A stretch of 64,000 bases of DNA from Pyxicephalus adspersus (GCF_032062135.1 NC_092866.1:24051879-24115878), one strand, 5' to 3'. Positions 1 through 11,504 are shown, numbered from the stretch's first letter. Program-made: numbers and translations. Notes: generated by a model from the sequence alone, not told the origin.

Positions 1-839
1 CCTTCATGTGTTGGAGACTTTTACATGCATTTTTTAAATCATTGCATGTAAGCCGTAACGAAATAAGCCTTTAAATCAGCAATGTTTTAAAAATGTTAGC
101 GTCAACTTTTTAAAGTAATAAGTCTTTAGAAACTTGGCTAATTAGGGCCTTTTTCATTTTTATGAGATGAGTTTATTAGGCACATAAGTCCACTCCCTCC
201 CACATTGTATTAAACATTTTAGAGAACAAGGGTAGCAATTTAGGGGTTCTATTTAAAAATGTTCCCACCCAATCAGCCAATTCAACCAGCTTTTATCTAA
301 ATTCAAACTTGTTTTGGATTGGATTTAATTAGAAGATGTATGAATTAGTTGATTTACACATTTCTGACTGAATGTTTTCTGATGTGAAAACTGTGTGTAT
401 TTAGTGGTAAAGGTTAAAGAATCTTGGATATTTATTATGGTTATTATCCAATTTTGTTATACTACTATATACATGCATTTGTATGAAAATTTTAATGTTT
501 TTATATATAGTTTGATCTATCACATTAATAAACATCAGCATGATATATACCATAGCAGTTATATTTATAAGTTATAAGTGAGCAACAGCGCATTGCAAGG
601 GGTATATTGGTGGAGTATAAATCTTTAGGCTGCAACATCTCTATTGCACCTTAATATGATATGTGGTAGAAAAATCAAAAACTTTGATTAGTTTTGAGAC
701 TAACAGTAGGGTTTTACAGGGTTGAATATTTACATATATTGGCCCTGAGCATTGTATTACTTTATACTGCCTAATGCAGTACCTAGGTTAGTTTGTGGTT
801 GCTAAGCCAATTATAACAGTGGGTTTGCATTAGAGATAA
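1..839. other. AT-rich non-coding DNA
   Basis: No open frame with family resemblance and no repeat ends that I can name. The last part, from about 700, may belong to the Penelope-like remnant that follows. Confidence 0.5.
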
Positions 840-885
840 AAGACCCTAAGAAAAAAGCATGCCCCTGAAACGCGTTAGCTGGAAA
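840..885 (+). ncRNA. Decayed hammerhead-like motif of a Penelope-like remnant
   Basis: The 3' half of a hammerhead core is intact: GAAAC, a two-base loop, then GTT (867-876). The upstream CUGANGA box is degraded to CTAAGAA (846-852), so this copy should be inactive. It is listed because four other sites in the window carry the same architecture. Confidence 0.4.
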
Positions 886-3110
886 AGATACACTAGTACT
901 TAATCAGACTAAACCAGACTGCATATTCTAGAGGACTGACTAGGCTTTGTACAGGGGCAGGATTATGTCTTGATCTTTGAAGACATTACAGTAACCCTTT
1001 TTTTTCCAAGAAATTATTTTGCTTGCTTCAGAAATTGCGGCTTGGAGTTGCTTGCTAATATTAAGTATGCAATCTACCAGAACACCCACATCCCTCTTGA
1101 TTATTAACTCTCCCAGATGTTATCCCCTTAGATTTTATGATGCATGCAAGTTGTTTGCTCTCAAGTGCATAATCAAAACAGCGCATTTAGGTCGGCTCTA
1201 AGTAACAGACATCCTGTAAGGACTTTAATCCAATACATACACATAATATTTCTCCTGATGAAGTGAGAGGACTTTTAAGGCACTAAATGTACTAAATTAC
1301 TAAACATGAAATGTTACCAACTCACCAAATGATAAATTAAAAGGAACATTCAAACTGTGGAACTTTTAATAAATGTTTCTTTTTATTTTTTATTTGGTGT
1401 ACTATGTGTCCTCTAACCTTATCAGGAGAAATTTTGACTATGGGACGTGCCACACATTAGATGTAAACCCACCCCCATAAGGGAAGTGATATCATATGCA
1501 AACACAAAAATTGTACTATGGTACAGAAATGATAACTTTTATAAACTTTCAAAATATGGTAAAACATATGGGTCCCGACAATGAACCCTGGAGTACACCA
1601 CTAATAACCTTACAACATTCAGAATATGAATCATTAATCTCTACTTCCTCAATATGATTTCTAGACAGTTCGCTACCCATTTGGAGATAAAATATTTAGG
1701 TCTAGTGACCCTGCACATTACTCATCTCTAGGGTACTGCAGCAAATGTTTTTCCAAATTATATGTATAATATATCAACTGCTATTCCATTGCCATAATAT
1801 TTACTTCTTCGTTAAAATAAAACTAAGAAAAATTATCAAGTTTTGTTTGACAACTTGGGTTTTTTTTAATCCATGCTGCCTAGCACTTTTTTTATTCCAG
1901 GAAAAACTCTTCTGTTTGGTAAACTTACACATCTATGGTTAGATGGTAAGGACTTTGCAAGATAGGATGGGATACATTCCATGTTGGCATTACACCAATC
2001 TACCAATGAACCAATGATTAAATGGTCCCTAAAATTGCAAACCAAATCTTTGAAATAACAAAGTTCAGCTCTTTGTGGACACATAGGTGTACCCCTTCTT
2101 GTTCTGGTGCTTTGTTTACCCTAAGTTTGTCCAATTGTTGCTAGATCATATCAATTTTGAGTCAATAAAGCCTGATTAAATAAAGCTCTCCAAACCTGGA
2201 GAAGATACACATTCATCAGTAAACTTGGGTGATCCAGAAAACCTGAACTTGATCAGGTCCAGGAATAAATACATTTGGTAGCCTTGAAGAACTTAAAAAT
2301 TAAGCCAATTGCAGTTCACTTCAGGATGCGACAATAAAATCTTCATCTTTGACATGAGCTCCACAATCATCCTTTGCATGCACAGAGCTGAAGAAGGTGT
2401 ATAATACATTTTCCTTCTCTTTGTCCCGTCTCTAAACTGGAGTCATTTTGTAAGGACTCTACATGCTCAGACTGGATACTTTTACTACTATATTTTTTAA
2501 AAAATTTAGGGGGGTTGCCTTTTTTCACAACCCATCGTTCATTTTGAATTTTGGCAGTATTATTTCCTTTTTACATCTTTTTTATACGCTGTGTAATTTT
2601 TAAATAAAGAAAGTTATGCTTTATTTTTTTATTTTTCCAATGCCTTTACTTTTTTTCTTTATGCCATTTTTTAACATTAGCCGTGACACAGATTTAATTT
2701 TTAGTTGATATAAAGCTATTTTATCTACTGTTTGTTTAATTTGAGTAAGCTTATAGTTTTTTTAGTTGATTGACCTGATTAAGACCTATGCTGGGGATCC
2801 CAAAGCTCTATACACAGAACATAACAGCAGCTTCATGGAACAAAATGACCTGTGAAGTTTGTCATATATACTTTAATTTTGTTTTTCATATATGTAGGAT
2901 AGTTTGTGGGGCCTCTAGTTAGTCTAGAAAGAATTTTGCTTGTCCATTTGCCATATCTGAAGAATTGCAGATTCCTGAGTGAGTTTTTAACTTGCTTGTA
3001 TTATTCTATCCAGAGTTCAAATTGACTCTTAGCTGCATGGAAGAATGATTTGAAGTCTGGGGTTATCCATATAGTATATTCAAATATTATATTAATACTA
3101 TTATACCAAC
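886..3110. other. Non-coding DNA with one partial MITE
   Basis: No gene seen. Short frames here look like chance. The segment 1541-1720 reads like decayed repeat, but I could not assign it. A partial copy of a palindromic MITE is listed separately at 2171. Confidence 0.45.
2171..2268 (+). mobile_element. Partial palindromic MITE, copy A
   Basis: Contains the family phrases TAAAGCTCTCCAAACCTGGA, TTCATCAGTAAACTTGGGTG and GATCCAG. Related copies lie at 31515, 51310 and 57125. The right arm is shortened. Confidence 0.5.
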
Positions 3111-3217
3111 ACATTGCACAGTCACATTGCGCATTGCACATTGCACAGACACATTGCACATTGCACAAAAACATTGCACATTGCACAAACACATTGCACA
3201 TTGCACAAATATTGCAC
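3111..3217 (+). repeat. Minisatellite, about 20 bp unit
   Basis: Roughly five tandem copies built on ACATTGCACATTGCACAAAC. The open frames across it on both strands are a by-product of the repeat. Confidence 0.85.
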
Positions 3218-3813
3218 TACAAAACTATAGTGACAGGAAAGCTACAACTCACCTGTCATTGGAGAATGACGTGCTGCACAAGAAATCTAGCACTGCTCAC
3301 CTCAGACTGCCTTCCCCCTTCCCTCTCTGCCTCCCTCCCCACTCCCCCCGGTTTACGGAGCCTTCTCTCACTGAAACACATCCCCAGCATCCCTATAGAC
3401 GGGACTGCTAGGAAACAGCAGGGAGGGATAAGGCTTGGCTTTCTGCACTGCCTGGTGATTTTAGTGCAAGGTCCCTTGAAGAGGGTGGAACGGCACTGCA
3501 GCTGTTCCCCTTCCTATCCCTGAACAATCCCGGCATCAGTGTTTAGGAGGCTGCAGAATGGAGGGGCCATGCTGCAGGGGGGATGCCAGGCTAGATGGAA
3601 CTGCAGCCTGCCCCCCCCCCTTGGAAGCGCGGGCAGGTTGTAAATGGATCATAATATGCTCCCTAATTTCCCCCCCATAGTCGAAAAGATACGGTAATTA
3701 TATATTATGTGAAATTCGTTATAACTAGCCTTAACATATTACAATATTTAACATCAGTTTTCGTTTTTTAAGGTTAGAGACAGCATTACCTGTGATTGAT
3801 TGCATTTGCCATA
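3218..3813. other. GC-richer non-coding stretch
   Basis: About 600 bp with a C-run near 3611 and more CpG than its surroundings, leading into the pseudogene at 3814. It could be the 5' part of the same repeat unit, but I see no terminal repeats that would prove it. Confidence 0.4.
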
Positions 3814-5474
3814 ATGCCTAGAAATTGCCTTGATGATCCAGACAGTTTCTGTTACGTGTGTGGTTCATTCACGATGAAAGCACAATGTCACCAAATTACC
3901 ACAGAACTTAAAAAGATATACAAATTATATTTCGGCTTTCCACTTGGTGACTAGGATAAATCTTGGGCTCCACATGTCATCCGTACCAGTTGTTCCAACG
4001 GACTGCGTGACTGGCTAAATCGGCATAAAGCAGCAATGCTATTTGCAATCCCGATGGTGTGGAGAGAATCGCAAGACAATCTAATCAACTGCTATTTTTG
4101 CCGCATAAACAAAAGTGGATTCTAAGGTAAAACCACGCACAAAATTGTATATCCCAGCCTCAATTCTGCAATTAGGCCTGTTCCCCATGATGATTCATTG
4201 CAAGTTTTGGTACCGGAACCACATGATGGACTTGCTTCTGTAGAAGGTGATGAGGAATGCGCTGGAGTTGCAGCCAGTTACAACCCCGAATCACCTGATC
4301 CTGATTACTTGGCCGATGAAGATTCAGAACCAGAGACCTTTACACAAGCAGAGCTAAATGATCTCGTTCCTGACCTAAATCTCTCCAAAGACAAAGCAGA
4401 ACTTCTTGCTTCAAGGTTTAAACAGAAGCACTTGTTTGCAAAAGGTGTAACTGTAACTCACTACAGAAAATGAAACCATAACTTGACAACATTCTTTACT
4501 AGTGATGAACTGTCATGATATAAATGCACTCTTTAATAGTTTGTCAAAACATGTTCCATCAGAATGGCGTATCTTCATTGATTCCTCCAAAAGAAGCTTG
4601 AAAGCAGTCTTACTGCATAATAGTAATTCCAAACCCAAATAACCTAAAGAAGTCCATTGACAACATAAAGTTACTACTTGAAGGAATCCAATATAAAACA
4701 CACCAGTGGAACATCTGTGGGTATCTAAAGGTCATTGGCTTGCAGATGGGCATGCAAGGAGATTCACAAAATATTGCTGTTTCCTTTGCCTGTGGGGCAG
4801 CCGATTTACGGGAGACCATTATGTCCAGCGTGATTGGCTACCAAGGGATACCTAAAAGCCCGGAACCAGCAGTGACAAGTTTCTGCCTCTGGTTGACCCG
4901 CATAAAATATTTCTGCCACCTCTCCATATCAAGTTAGGCTTGATGAAGAACCTTGTAAAGACCATAGGTAAATCAAACTCCATGGGTTTTCAGTACCTTG
5001 TTGGGAAGTTTCCAAACATAAGCACTGCAAAAATGAAGGAAGGGATATTTATAAGGCCAGATCAAATCTGTTTTGCGGTATGATGTTTTCAAACAATCAG
5101 TCTCAGCAGCTGAGCTAGAAGCTTGAGATGCATTCAAGTGGCTGTGTGAAAATTTCCTGGGCAACTCCTGCATACAAGGAAGTAGTTCAGAATCTGCTTG
5201 ATTCATACCAGAAATTAGGCTGTTGCATCTCAGCAAAAATACATTTCTTGCACTCACATCTAAAATGCTTCCCGGAAAATCTTGGAATGGTGAGAGACAA
5301 ACAAGGAGAACGTTTTCACCAGGACATTCAGTTAATGGAACACTGCTATTAAGGTTTCTGAAATGAAAGTATGATCACTGACTACTGTTGGATGCTGCAC
5401 CGCGACAATCCAAAGAGTACACAAGAAAATCATACTCTAAGCATTTCTGAAGAAACAATGGTACCTGACTGATA
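3814..5474 (+). pseudogene. Broken copy of an uncharacterised repeat-borne metazoan protein
   Basis: A decayed coding region starting at an ATG (MPRNC) and running through segments I recognise from a large multi-copy family of uncharacterised animal proteins, which look transposon-derived. In order: CYVCG near 3850; FAIPMVWRE near 4050; CYFC near 4095; an acidic linker; LNDLVPDLNLSKDKAELLAS near 4350; WRIFIDSSKRSLKAVLLHN near 4570; LPLVDPHKIFLPPLHIKLGL near 4900; FLHSHLKCFPENLGM and GERFHQDI near 5240-5330; DYCWMLHRDNP near 5390. In-frame stops occur at 3952 (TAG) and 4123 (TAA), with further stops and frameshifts after 4473. Two CxxC pairs suggest a zinc-binding N terminus. The function of the family is unknown to me, and I recognise it only from memory of repeated homologues. 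Confidence 0.65.
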
Positions 5475-6194
5475 CTGTTCAGTAGATCTATACCACAGTG
5501 TGCCTTATTTTACTTTACACTGAAGATTTATTAACATTCACTTCAATGGTGCTTACGTTTTAGTACAAAATACATGCACGTACAATGTTACCTAAAATAG
5601 TACTCATAACTCAGGAACTGTACATGTTAGGGGAAAACTGAAAACACATCTGAAATCTGCTTGGAAAAACTGATTTAGAAAAGTTTGCTGTAGTTTCTGA
5701 TGATTATATTGTCCTAAAGACTATACCAAAAAAATAGTTAACCACTGAAACACTAGGGTGGACACATAGTGGGGTTTACTAACTAAAAAGGGGGGGGGGC
5801 AGTGTGGGGTAAGTCCCGTTCTCCTTTATACAGCCGTAGCAGAGATTTGGTCCACTAAGCCATCTACAGATTTAAACTTATGATCACCACAGTATAGATA
5901 ATGAAGCTGGTGTCACAATAAATAGTAAGTACTGTAACCAAGGTTCCCAAATATTTGCACATTTTTCTTGAGGTATGAGAGTGCTAGACAACTTTTCGTT
6001 AATAAATATACTGTCTTCTCTAATAAACACCTCCTGATATGGAACATAATATAAATTAAATATTTGTGAGGTTTGGCAGCTTGAAATGTAACAGAGTCAA
6101 CCAGGGATCTCTTGCCATATGTATCTGGAAACCAGAAGTAGCTTGAAAACTCTACCCCAGAATCTAATAATAAAAGGACACTTCCACCAGATAT
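5475..6194. other. No gene recognised
   Basis: AT-rich DNA with a run of ten G at 5790-5799. It may include the 3' flank of the preceding repeat. Confidence 0.4.
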
Positions 6195-6420
6195 GCAGGT
6201 GTGCACCTGGGTCCCGGCAGACCTGAGTTATGTTGGAAAAAATGTTTCAATTTTGCAGGTACCATGTACCATCTCATCATCACCTTAAACAGTGATTACA
6301 TTGTAGTGATATTACATGAGCAAGATGTCATCGTGGACCACATCCTAAACCATTCCTTATCAGGTTTAGTATATTTCAATTCCTTTTCCCAATGCATGGT
6401 ATATGAGTGTAGTCCGGCAT
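6195..6420 (+). mobile_element. Possible L1 ORF2 C-terminal fragment
   Basis: The frame from 6201 contains PELCWKKCFNFAGTMYHLI, which resembles the Cys-containing C-terminal region of Tx1-like L1 ORF2 (the pattern C-W-x-C, then G-T-x-x-H). It is short and decayed, so this is a weak call based on similarity to the clear L1 copy at 45430-47030. Confidence 0.35.
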
Positions 6421-6479
6421 CTGTCTAAGATGGGGAATAACAGGAGGTCTAGATTTAAGTGGGAGCTAAGGAACTGTGC

Positions 6480-7075
6480 TAGTTTCCACTGGGTGACTGT
6501 GAGGTACTTACCCCGCTTGCGATCCTGCGTCATCCTCGGCAACCCGAGGGATCGGGGGCAGTGTAGGGGAGGCCGCCGCAGCAGGCGTGGCCAAGGCCAC
6601 CACTGCTCTGCTAGCAGTGCGTCTCCCGGCTCTGGCGAAGAGATCCGTTCCGACCAAACTACTGTTTGGTCAAACGGCATCCCCAGCATTCCCTCAGCAC
6701 TCCTGTGGATGTGTGCAGCACAGCACGATCAAGGGGCCCTGGTGTAAGAGGCACCCGGTATAGCCTCTGTATAACAGTGGTTACAGTGGGTGCGCTCTTG
6801 TGTTTGGATTACTGGTTAAACTTCTGTTGTCGTTACCAGCAGCGACCCGGCCTGTTTTGTGACCTTTGCATAAACTCTGCCTGCCCTGACTTCGGATTGT
6901 CCCTGACCACATCTTCTGCCTTATCCATCTGTACCGCACTTTATCGGACTGACCTTTTGTGTATGACCCTTGGCTTGTTTTTGGAATACGCAATAAAGCT
7001 TGTTAAAAGGATACCTGGAGTTGGTAGTTGCTTGTGCGCCCAGGCGCATTACAGTGTGTTGGGATTCCAGCTGAA
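6480..7075 (+). repeat. LTR-like or unclassified CpG-bearing repeat
   Basis: GC-richer than its surroundings, with CTGACC/TGCCTG-type pyrimidine-rich text and an AATAAAGCTTG poly(A)-like signal near 6990. It sits between two L1 fragments. The style recalls amphibian LTR or LINE 3' sequence, but no terminal dinucleotides or target duplication were established. Confidence 0.35.
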
Positions 7076-7104
7076 CCCAAAGTGCCGCCTTACCCGCATG
7101 TAGA

Positions 7105-7526
7105 CTGGTGAAGTGGCAATTTGTGCTGTCTGATAATATTTAGGTATATTGGGAACTCCCAACATACAAAACAACCCTGTTTTTTGTGTGTAAACATGAT
7201 TTTATGGGATACTCTCATTTTTTAATTGCTCCAGATACATGAGAATAATGTTTTCTGAAGAGAATGTAAAACTGCTGTAGGGACCGATATTGGAAGGGTT
7301 CGGAAATAGTACACCAGTTTGGGTAAAATTGTCATTTTTACTGAGTTCACTCTACCCATCCACGAAATGGGGTGGGTGTTCCATTTATTTATTAGTTCTT
7401 TTAAATTTCTGAATATTGGCATGTAATTTGAGGAGAATAGTGTTTCCGGGGTCCAGGTCAAATGTATTCCCAGGTAATCTAAGTGGCAAAATGCCCAGGT
7501 GTAGCGGAATGAAGTTTGTAAAGAGG
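7105..7526 (-). mobile_element. Tx1-like L1 ORF2 fragment
   Basis: The minus-strand translation shows LDYLGIHLTWTPETLF, WNTHPISWMGRVNSVKM, ILPKLVYYFRTLPI and, after a frame break, GVPNIPKYYQTAQIA. This is the thumb/post-RT block of vertebrate L1 ORF2, where the usual consensus reads SWLGRINAIKMNILPRLLYL. The upstream part is interrupted by the hAT MITE at 7535. Dead copy. Confidence 0.8.
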
Positions 7527-7534
7527 GACTAATC
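7527..7534. repeat. Left target-site duplication of hAT MITE
   Basis: GACTAATC, matched exactly at 7934-7941. Eight bases is the hAT signature length. Confidence 0.7.
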
Positions 7535-7933
7535 TAAGCATGGGCAAACTACGGCCTGCAGGCCTTGTACGGCCCAGTAGGGATGTTTCTCCGGCCCTTT
7601 GGGTGGTCAGCAGTTCTGGCTGGTGCCACCCTGAGCAGGATCAGGAAAAGGACCCTGCTGGGGGGGGCGCACTGGCCAGGGCCACGGAACACGTCCTCTG
7701 GATTTGAGCCTGCGATCGGAAAGTGGGCGGGCTGTGTCACTGCACACAACCCGCCCACTCCACCATCACAGGCTCAGATCAGTGATGGGAAAGTAGGCGG
7801 AGTTATGCCATCATGACATCATGTTCAGTGGCGTCATGATGGCATAACCCCGCCCACTCCCCTATCAGTACGGCCCCTCTGTCAAATTTTATTTCAGATT
7901 GTGGCCCCTGACTAAAAAATTTGCCCACCCCTG
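7535..7933. mobile_element. hAT-type MITE, 399 bp
   Basis: Right end reads CAGGGGTGGGCAAATT when reverse-complemented. The left end is a degenerate version, TAAGCATGGGCAAAC. Both are flanked by the 8 bp duplication GACTAATC. The CAGGGGTGGGCAAA-type terminus is typical of vertebrate hAT (Charlie-like) elements. An internal inverted repeat runs from about 7796 to 7856 (GGCGGAGTTATGCCATCATG against its complement). No transposase, so it is non-autonomous. It is inserted next to or within the L1 fragment. Confidence 0.8.
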
Positions 7934-7941
7934 GACTAATC
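7934..7941. repeat. Right target-site duplication of hAT MITE
   Basis: GACTAATC, identical to 7527-7534. Confidence 0.7.
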
Positions 7942-7952
7942 TCATATGGCAA

Positions 7953-8753
7953 AAAAGTGCGGTTTTGTATGTGTTGAGTGACTCGTTTTTGTCAGAGTTT
8001 GCTTTCTTTATGGACTCAACATGTGACTTAAAAAATTAGGTTAATAGCTGTCATTTAAGGCAGAGTTTTTGTTATTTCTTTATGCTTCCAATAGGGCATA
8101 CTATTGTTTCCCCTGTTAAGTCCAGGGGGACATGTAGTCTCCACAACCTTTGGTAACTTGGTAATGTATTTTAGGTTGAAGTATCCTTATTACTTCTCAA
8201 ATAAGACTTAAAGCGTACCTAAACTCAGAAATTTCACATTACATAAAAGGGTAGACAACCCTTTTATGTAAAGTAGAAATTCTGTTGTTTGTTTTTTTTA
8301 AAAAAAAAAAAAGGGTGCAGCACTGCACTCTAATTCTGGATTGCCTAGGCAATGAAAAATAAATGAGAGCCCAATGCCTGCTGGGATACCTATGTCACGC
8401 ATCCCGGGAGGCTCTTGGGTGCTCCTTCTGCATATACCTGAGCATCTCGTGCACAGAGAAAACATTGCTAATCTCATGCATGCGTTTTTTTTCCATCCTA
8501 CACCACCCAATCCCGTGCCTGGGTTGGGTGACGTAGGATGAAGAACCAGGAAAGTGAGGAGAAGATGGCGGCGCGATGCAAGACACTCCTGGATGGATCG
8601 GACTGCCCTGCAGGAGTGGAGGTCAGTGTATTTTTTTTGGCACACTTCAGTTTAATTCCTCTTTAATGTTTCCCTCATAACAGTGATCAAGCAAGTTTAA
8701 ATTTGTTCCTGGGAAAGCTGTATTCAGCAAATTGAAAAGGAAAATGGTTACCC
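7953..8753. repeat. Tandem duplication, copy 1 (split by a MITE)
   Basis: Begins at GTTTTGTATGTGTTGAGTGA and ends in GCAAATTGAAAAGGAAAATG. Nearly the same text recurs in the same order at 8761-10352. Shared landmarks include CTCCACAACCTTTGGTAACT, TTTTAGGTTGAAGTATCC and CTGGGAAAGCTGTATTCAGC. The unit is about 350 bp once insertions are removed. Confidence 0.75.
8208..8666 (+). mobile_element. TTAA-flanked MITE, copy 1
   Basis: Flanked by TTAA at 8208-8211 and 8663-8666. The left terminus is AGCGTACCTAAACTC; the right, reverse-complemented, is AGAGGAATTAAACTG. TTAA duplications with AG-starting termini resemble Kolobok/T2-type elements of frogs; piggyBac also uses TTAA. The paralogous unit at 10152-10352 lacks the element and reads GGACTCAATG at the same point, which marks the empty site. 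A second, inverted copy is at 63278. Confidence 0.75.
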
Positions 8754-8760
8754 ATTGAAT

Positions 8761-10352
8761 AAAGCAGTTTTGTATGTGTTGGGTGACTTGTTTTTGTTGG
8801 AGTTTGCATTTCCCAGAGGCTCTACACGTGATTCCAGGAAATGTAAGTTAACAGCTGTCATTTAAGACAGAGTTTTTCTTATGTTTCTAATAGGCCATGT
8901 GATAAAAAAGGACTTTTCTGTAGCTAAGCAAAAAAAGTCTCTGAATGTGTTCTCTGATCTGTTGTTTTGCAATAGGAAACTTTATTTACAAAACAACATC
9001 ATACAAATGATATTGAATCCTGCCTGTTTTACATAATTAGGACACTGTCATCTAGTGACAAAAAAGGTACATTTATCACATGTATTCAAAGCATCATTTG
9101 TTGGCATCCAGATTAGTAGCTAAATTACACTAAAAGCATTAACAATTTCATATAATACTATCTGTACAGGTCACCTGCAATATTTGAAGGAATAGTGAAA
9201 TTTTGAGATCCGATCTGAAAAATAAAGTTTAAAAAACTTACTTTTCAATTTGTTTTTGTCAGTATTGCAAATTAAATCTTAATATTATACTGGAAGATAA
9301 ACCTTACTGTTGAATACATGAGCTTTTCCTCTAAGCCTTACTGTTGGGAATCAATCTACCCCGGTTACTTTTAAAGGAAATCTCACACTTGTAATGTAGA
9401 AAGGTGCCTACTTTGTCTCTTATATACTGAAATACTAATGCATTTATGGAAAAAATTGTGCTCATTATATCAATAAGTTTTAGAAAATATAAATGGACTT
9501 TCTGCTTTGACTACTACTGAATCTGCTATTTTAAAGCTGAAAAAAAATGTATCCATAATCTCCGGTTTAGGCCAGCGTCAACCAGGAAAGCATATTAAAA
9601 ACTGTAGTTTACTTTTTTTTTTATCATTTTGTGACATTATTTACCTTACTGCACTGTAGGATGCGTTGTAATGTAGATTCTAATTGGCTATGCAAAGACT
9701 AGACTATGGACTATGAATCCAACTCTACAAGTTCACAAAAACAATGTATTTTATAGACCATATGTCTACATTACAAGGCCATGGACTGTACCATGACTAT
9801 ACCACCACTGACTATACCACCCATTAATGTCTGCCATTTGGCTATTATTCTCAGCTTTTATTGATGGAAATTACAAGCAATATGTCACATAATAATCACA
9901 AAAAGAATTATTGTTACTTAGAGATCCCTAAGTTAACTATTTAATTAGTAAATCACTCCCTTATATAATATGAAAAAATGAGTACTATAGTGAAAATGAC
10001 AACTACAAGTCACAAATAACTATTCTAGACTAACTATATTAGTTCTTATATGTATTCTCACATTTCTTACACTGATAATACTTTAGATCCAATAACTAGT
10101 AAGCCACTGTTGCTGACACAAACTAAAAATTCTTACAGAAAACCTTAAGAATAAATCTCTTTCCCCTGCTAATTCAAGAGGGAAATGAAGCCTCCACAAC
10201 CTTTGGTAACTTGGTAAAGTATTTTAGGTTGAAGTATCCTTTTTATTTCACAAATAGGACTCAATGTTCTCTCCTTAACAGTGGTCGAGCAGGTTTAAAA
10301 TTTGTTCCTGGGAAAGCTGTATTCAGCAAATTGAAAGGCAATATGGTTACCC
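8761..10352. repeat. Tandem duplication, copy 2 (split by an insertion)
   Basis: Restarts with CAGTTTTGTATGTGTTGGGT at about 8765 and stays colinear with copy 1 to about 8897. It is interrupted by roughly 1.25 kb of unrelated DNA and resumes at about 10157 with CCCCTGCTAATTCAAGAGGG. It ends in GCAAATTGAAAGGCAATATG near 10350. Confidence 0.7.
8898..10156. mobile_element. Unclassified 1.25 kb insertion in duplication copy 2
   Basis: Absent from copy 1 of the duplication, so it is either an insertion here or a deletion there. The ends show a weak inverted match: GGACTTTTCTGTA on the left, and GGTTTTCTGTAAG as the complement of the right. No coding frame and no clear target duplication. Boundaries are good to about 10 bp. 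Confidence 0.45.
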
Positions 10353-11504
10353 CTAAGATTCTCTATATGCCTACATATGTTTTCACCAATATAATGAAAT
10401 TGCCTAAATATGTAAAAAAATGAATCACACATGTCTCACACAAGAAGGCTTCTGCTGTGTCGACTTTGATGTCTTTTATTGTGTGTCAATGTATATTTTA
10501 GAAACAAAGAATGTATACACATGCAGAGTATGTAGTAAAATGATATAAAACCTCTAAAAAAAATGTACACACGTAAAAAAAAGAAAACAAATGAAAATGG
10601 GCCAGAATCATTTAAGGAACTTTCATCAGAAATATATTTAAAATTGAACCTTTAATGCTCTCCAAAGCCAGCAGCTTGCCTATACACATAATGTCATAAC
10701 TCAAAGCCTTTGGCACTCATACTGTTCTGCAAAATTACATTTTTCTGATCCTCCAAGTATTTACAATCAACACTTGAAGTCACTTATAGTTTTCATAGTT
10801 ATCTGTATAGTTTTTTTTATTTTTAAACATAGTAATAAACTTTCTTATAAATGTTAAGTGTAATTGTATACCTATTGTTATTACCAAAGGCTGCAGACCA
10901 CCTGTAAGGGAAGTGGTCACAAGTTTATAAGTGTACATATTGAGAACATCTCTCTTCCCACTGGTTGTAACCATATGAGTGCACCTCACATAGATACTGG
11001 AGGCTACTCTGGATGCTATGAAGAGGCCTGTATCCAGTATTCAATTATAAAACTCTGAACAGTAACATTGAGAAGTAGGATACTATTGGCAACAAGCCCA
11101 CGAGTAGCTGCAGTGAACAAAGCAGTCCCATGTTAGATAGTATTATAATGTTAGGATTGGACAATGCCAGGATAAAATCTATGTGGGTATAGCACAACTT
11201 ACTTTATTTACCAGAAACTCCCCATTGCATTTTGTGACCACAGTCACCTCTTTGGAAGGAAGAAGGTAGCGAATTTCAAGTCAGTTAGTTGTAAACTCAG
11301 GTAATTCTGTTAATTAATAAAATGTGCTACACTCACATCAAGTACAGAGATGTCATGTTGTCTAATCCAAACATTGATAGGCATTTCTACTCAGGATGTG
11401 GCTACTTTATAAGGACAACAAAGTATAATGCATTACATTATGTTATTAAAACTTTTGTTTTGCTGCTAGAATATATATTTATGTGATCTTGTCCCACTTA
11501 CCTT
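10353..11504. other. Non-coding DNA
   Basis: No gene, RNA or nameable repeat seen. Confidence 0.5.

Noticed and set aside
3111..3217. Possible CRISPR-like array
   Set aside because: Repeats are contiguous without unique spacers and the genome is vertebrate; it is a minisatellite.
3001..3523. Open frames rich in Cys, His and Ala over the ATTGCACA repeat
   Set aside because: Produced by the 20 bp minisatellite in several frames at once; not a gene.
6366..7103. Several overlapping open frames of 100-145 codons on both strands
   Set aside because: They lie in the GC-richer LTR-like repeat, where stops are rarer, and show no family text.
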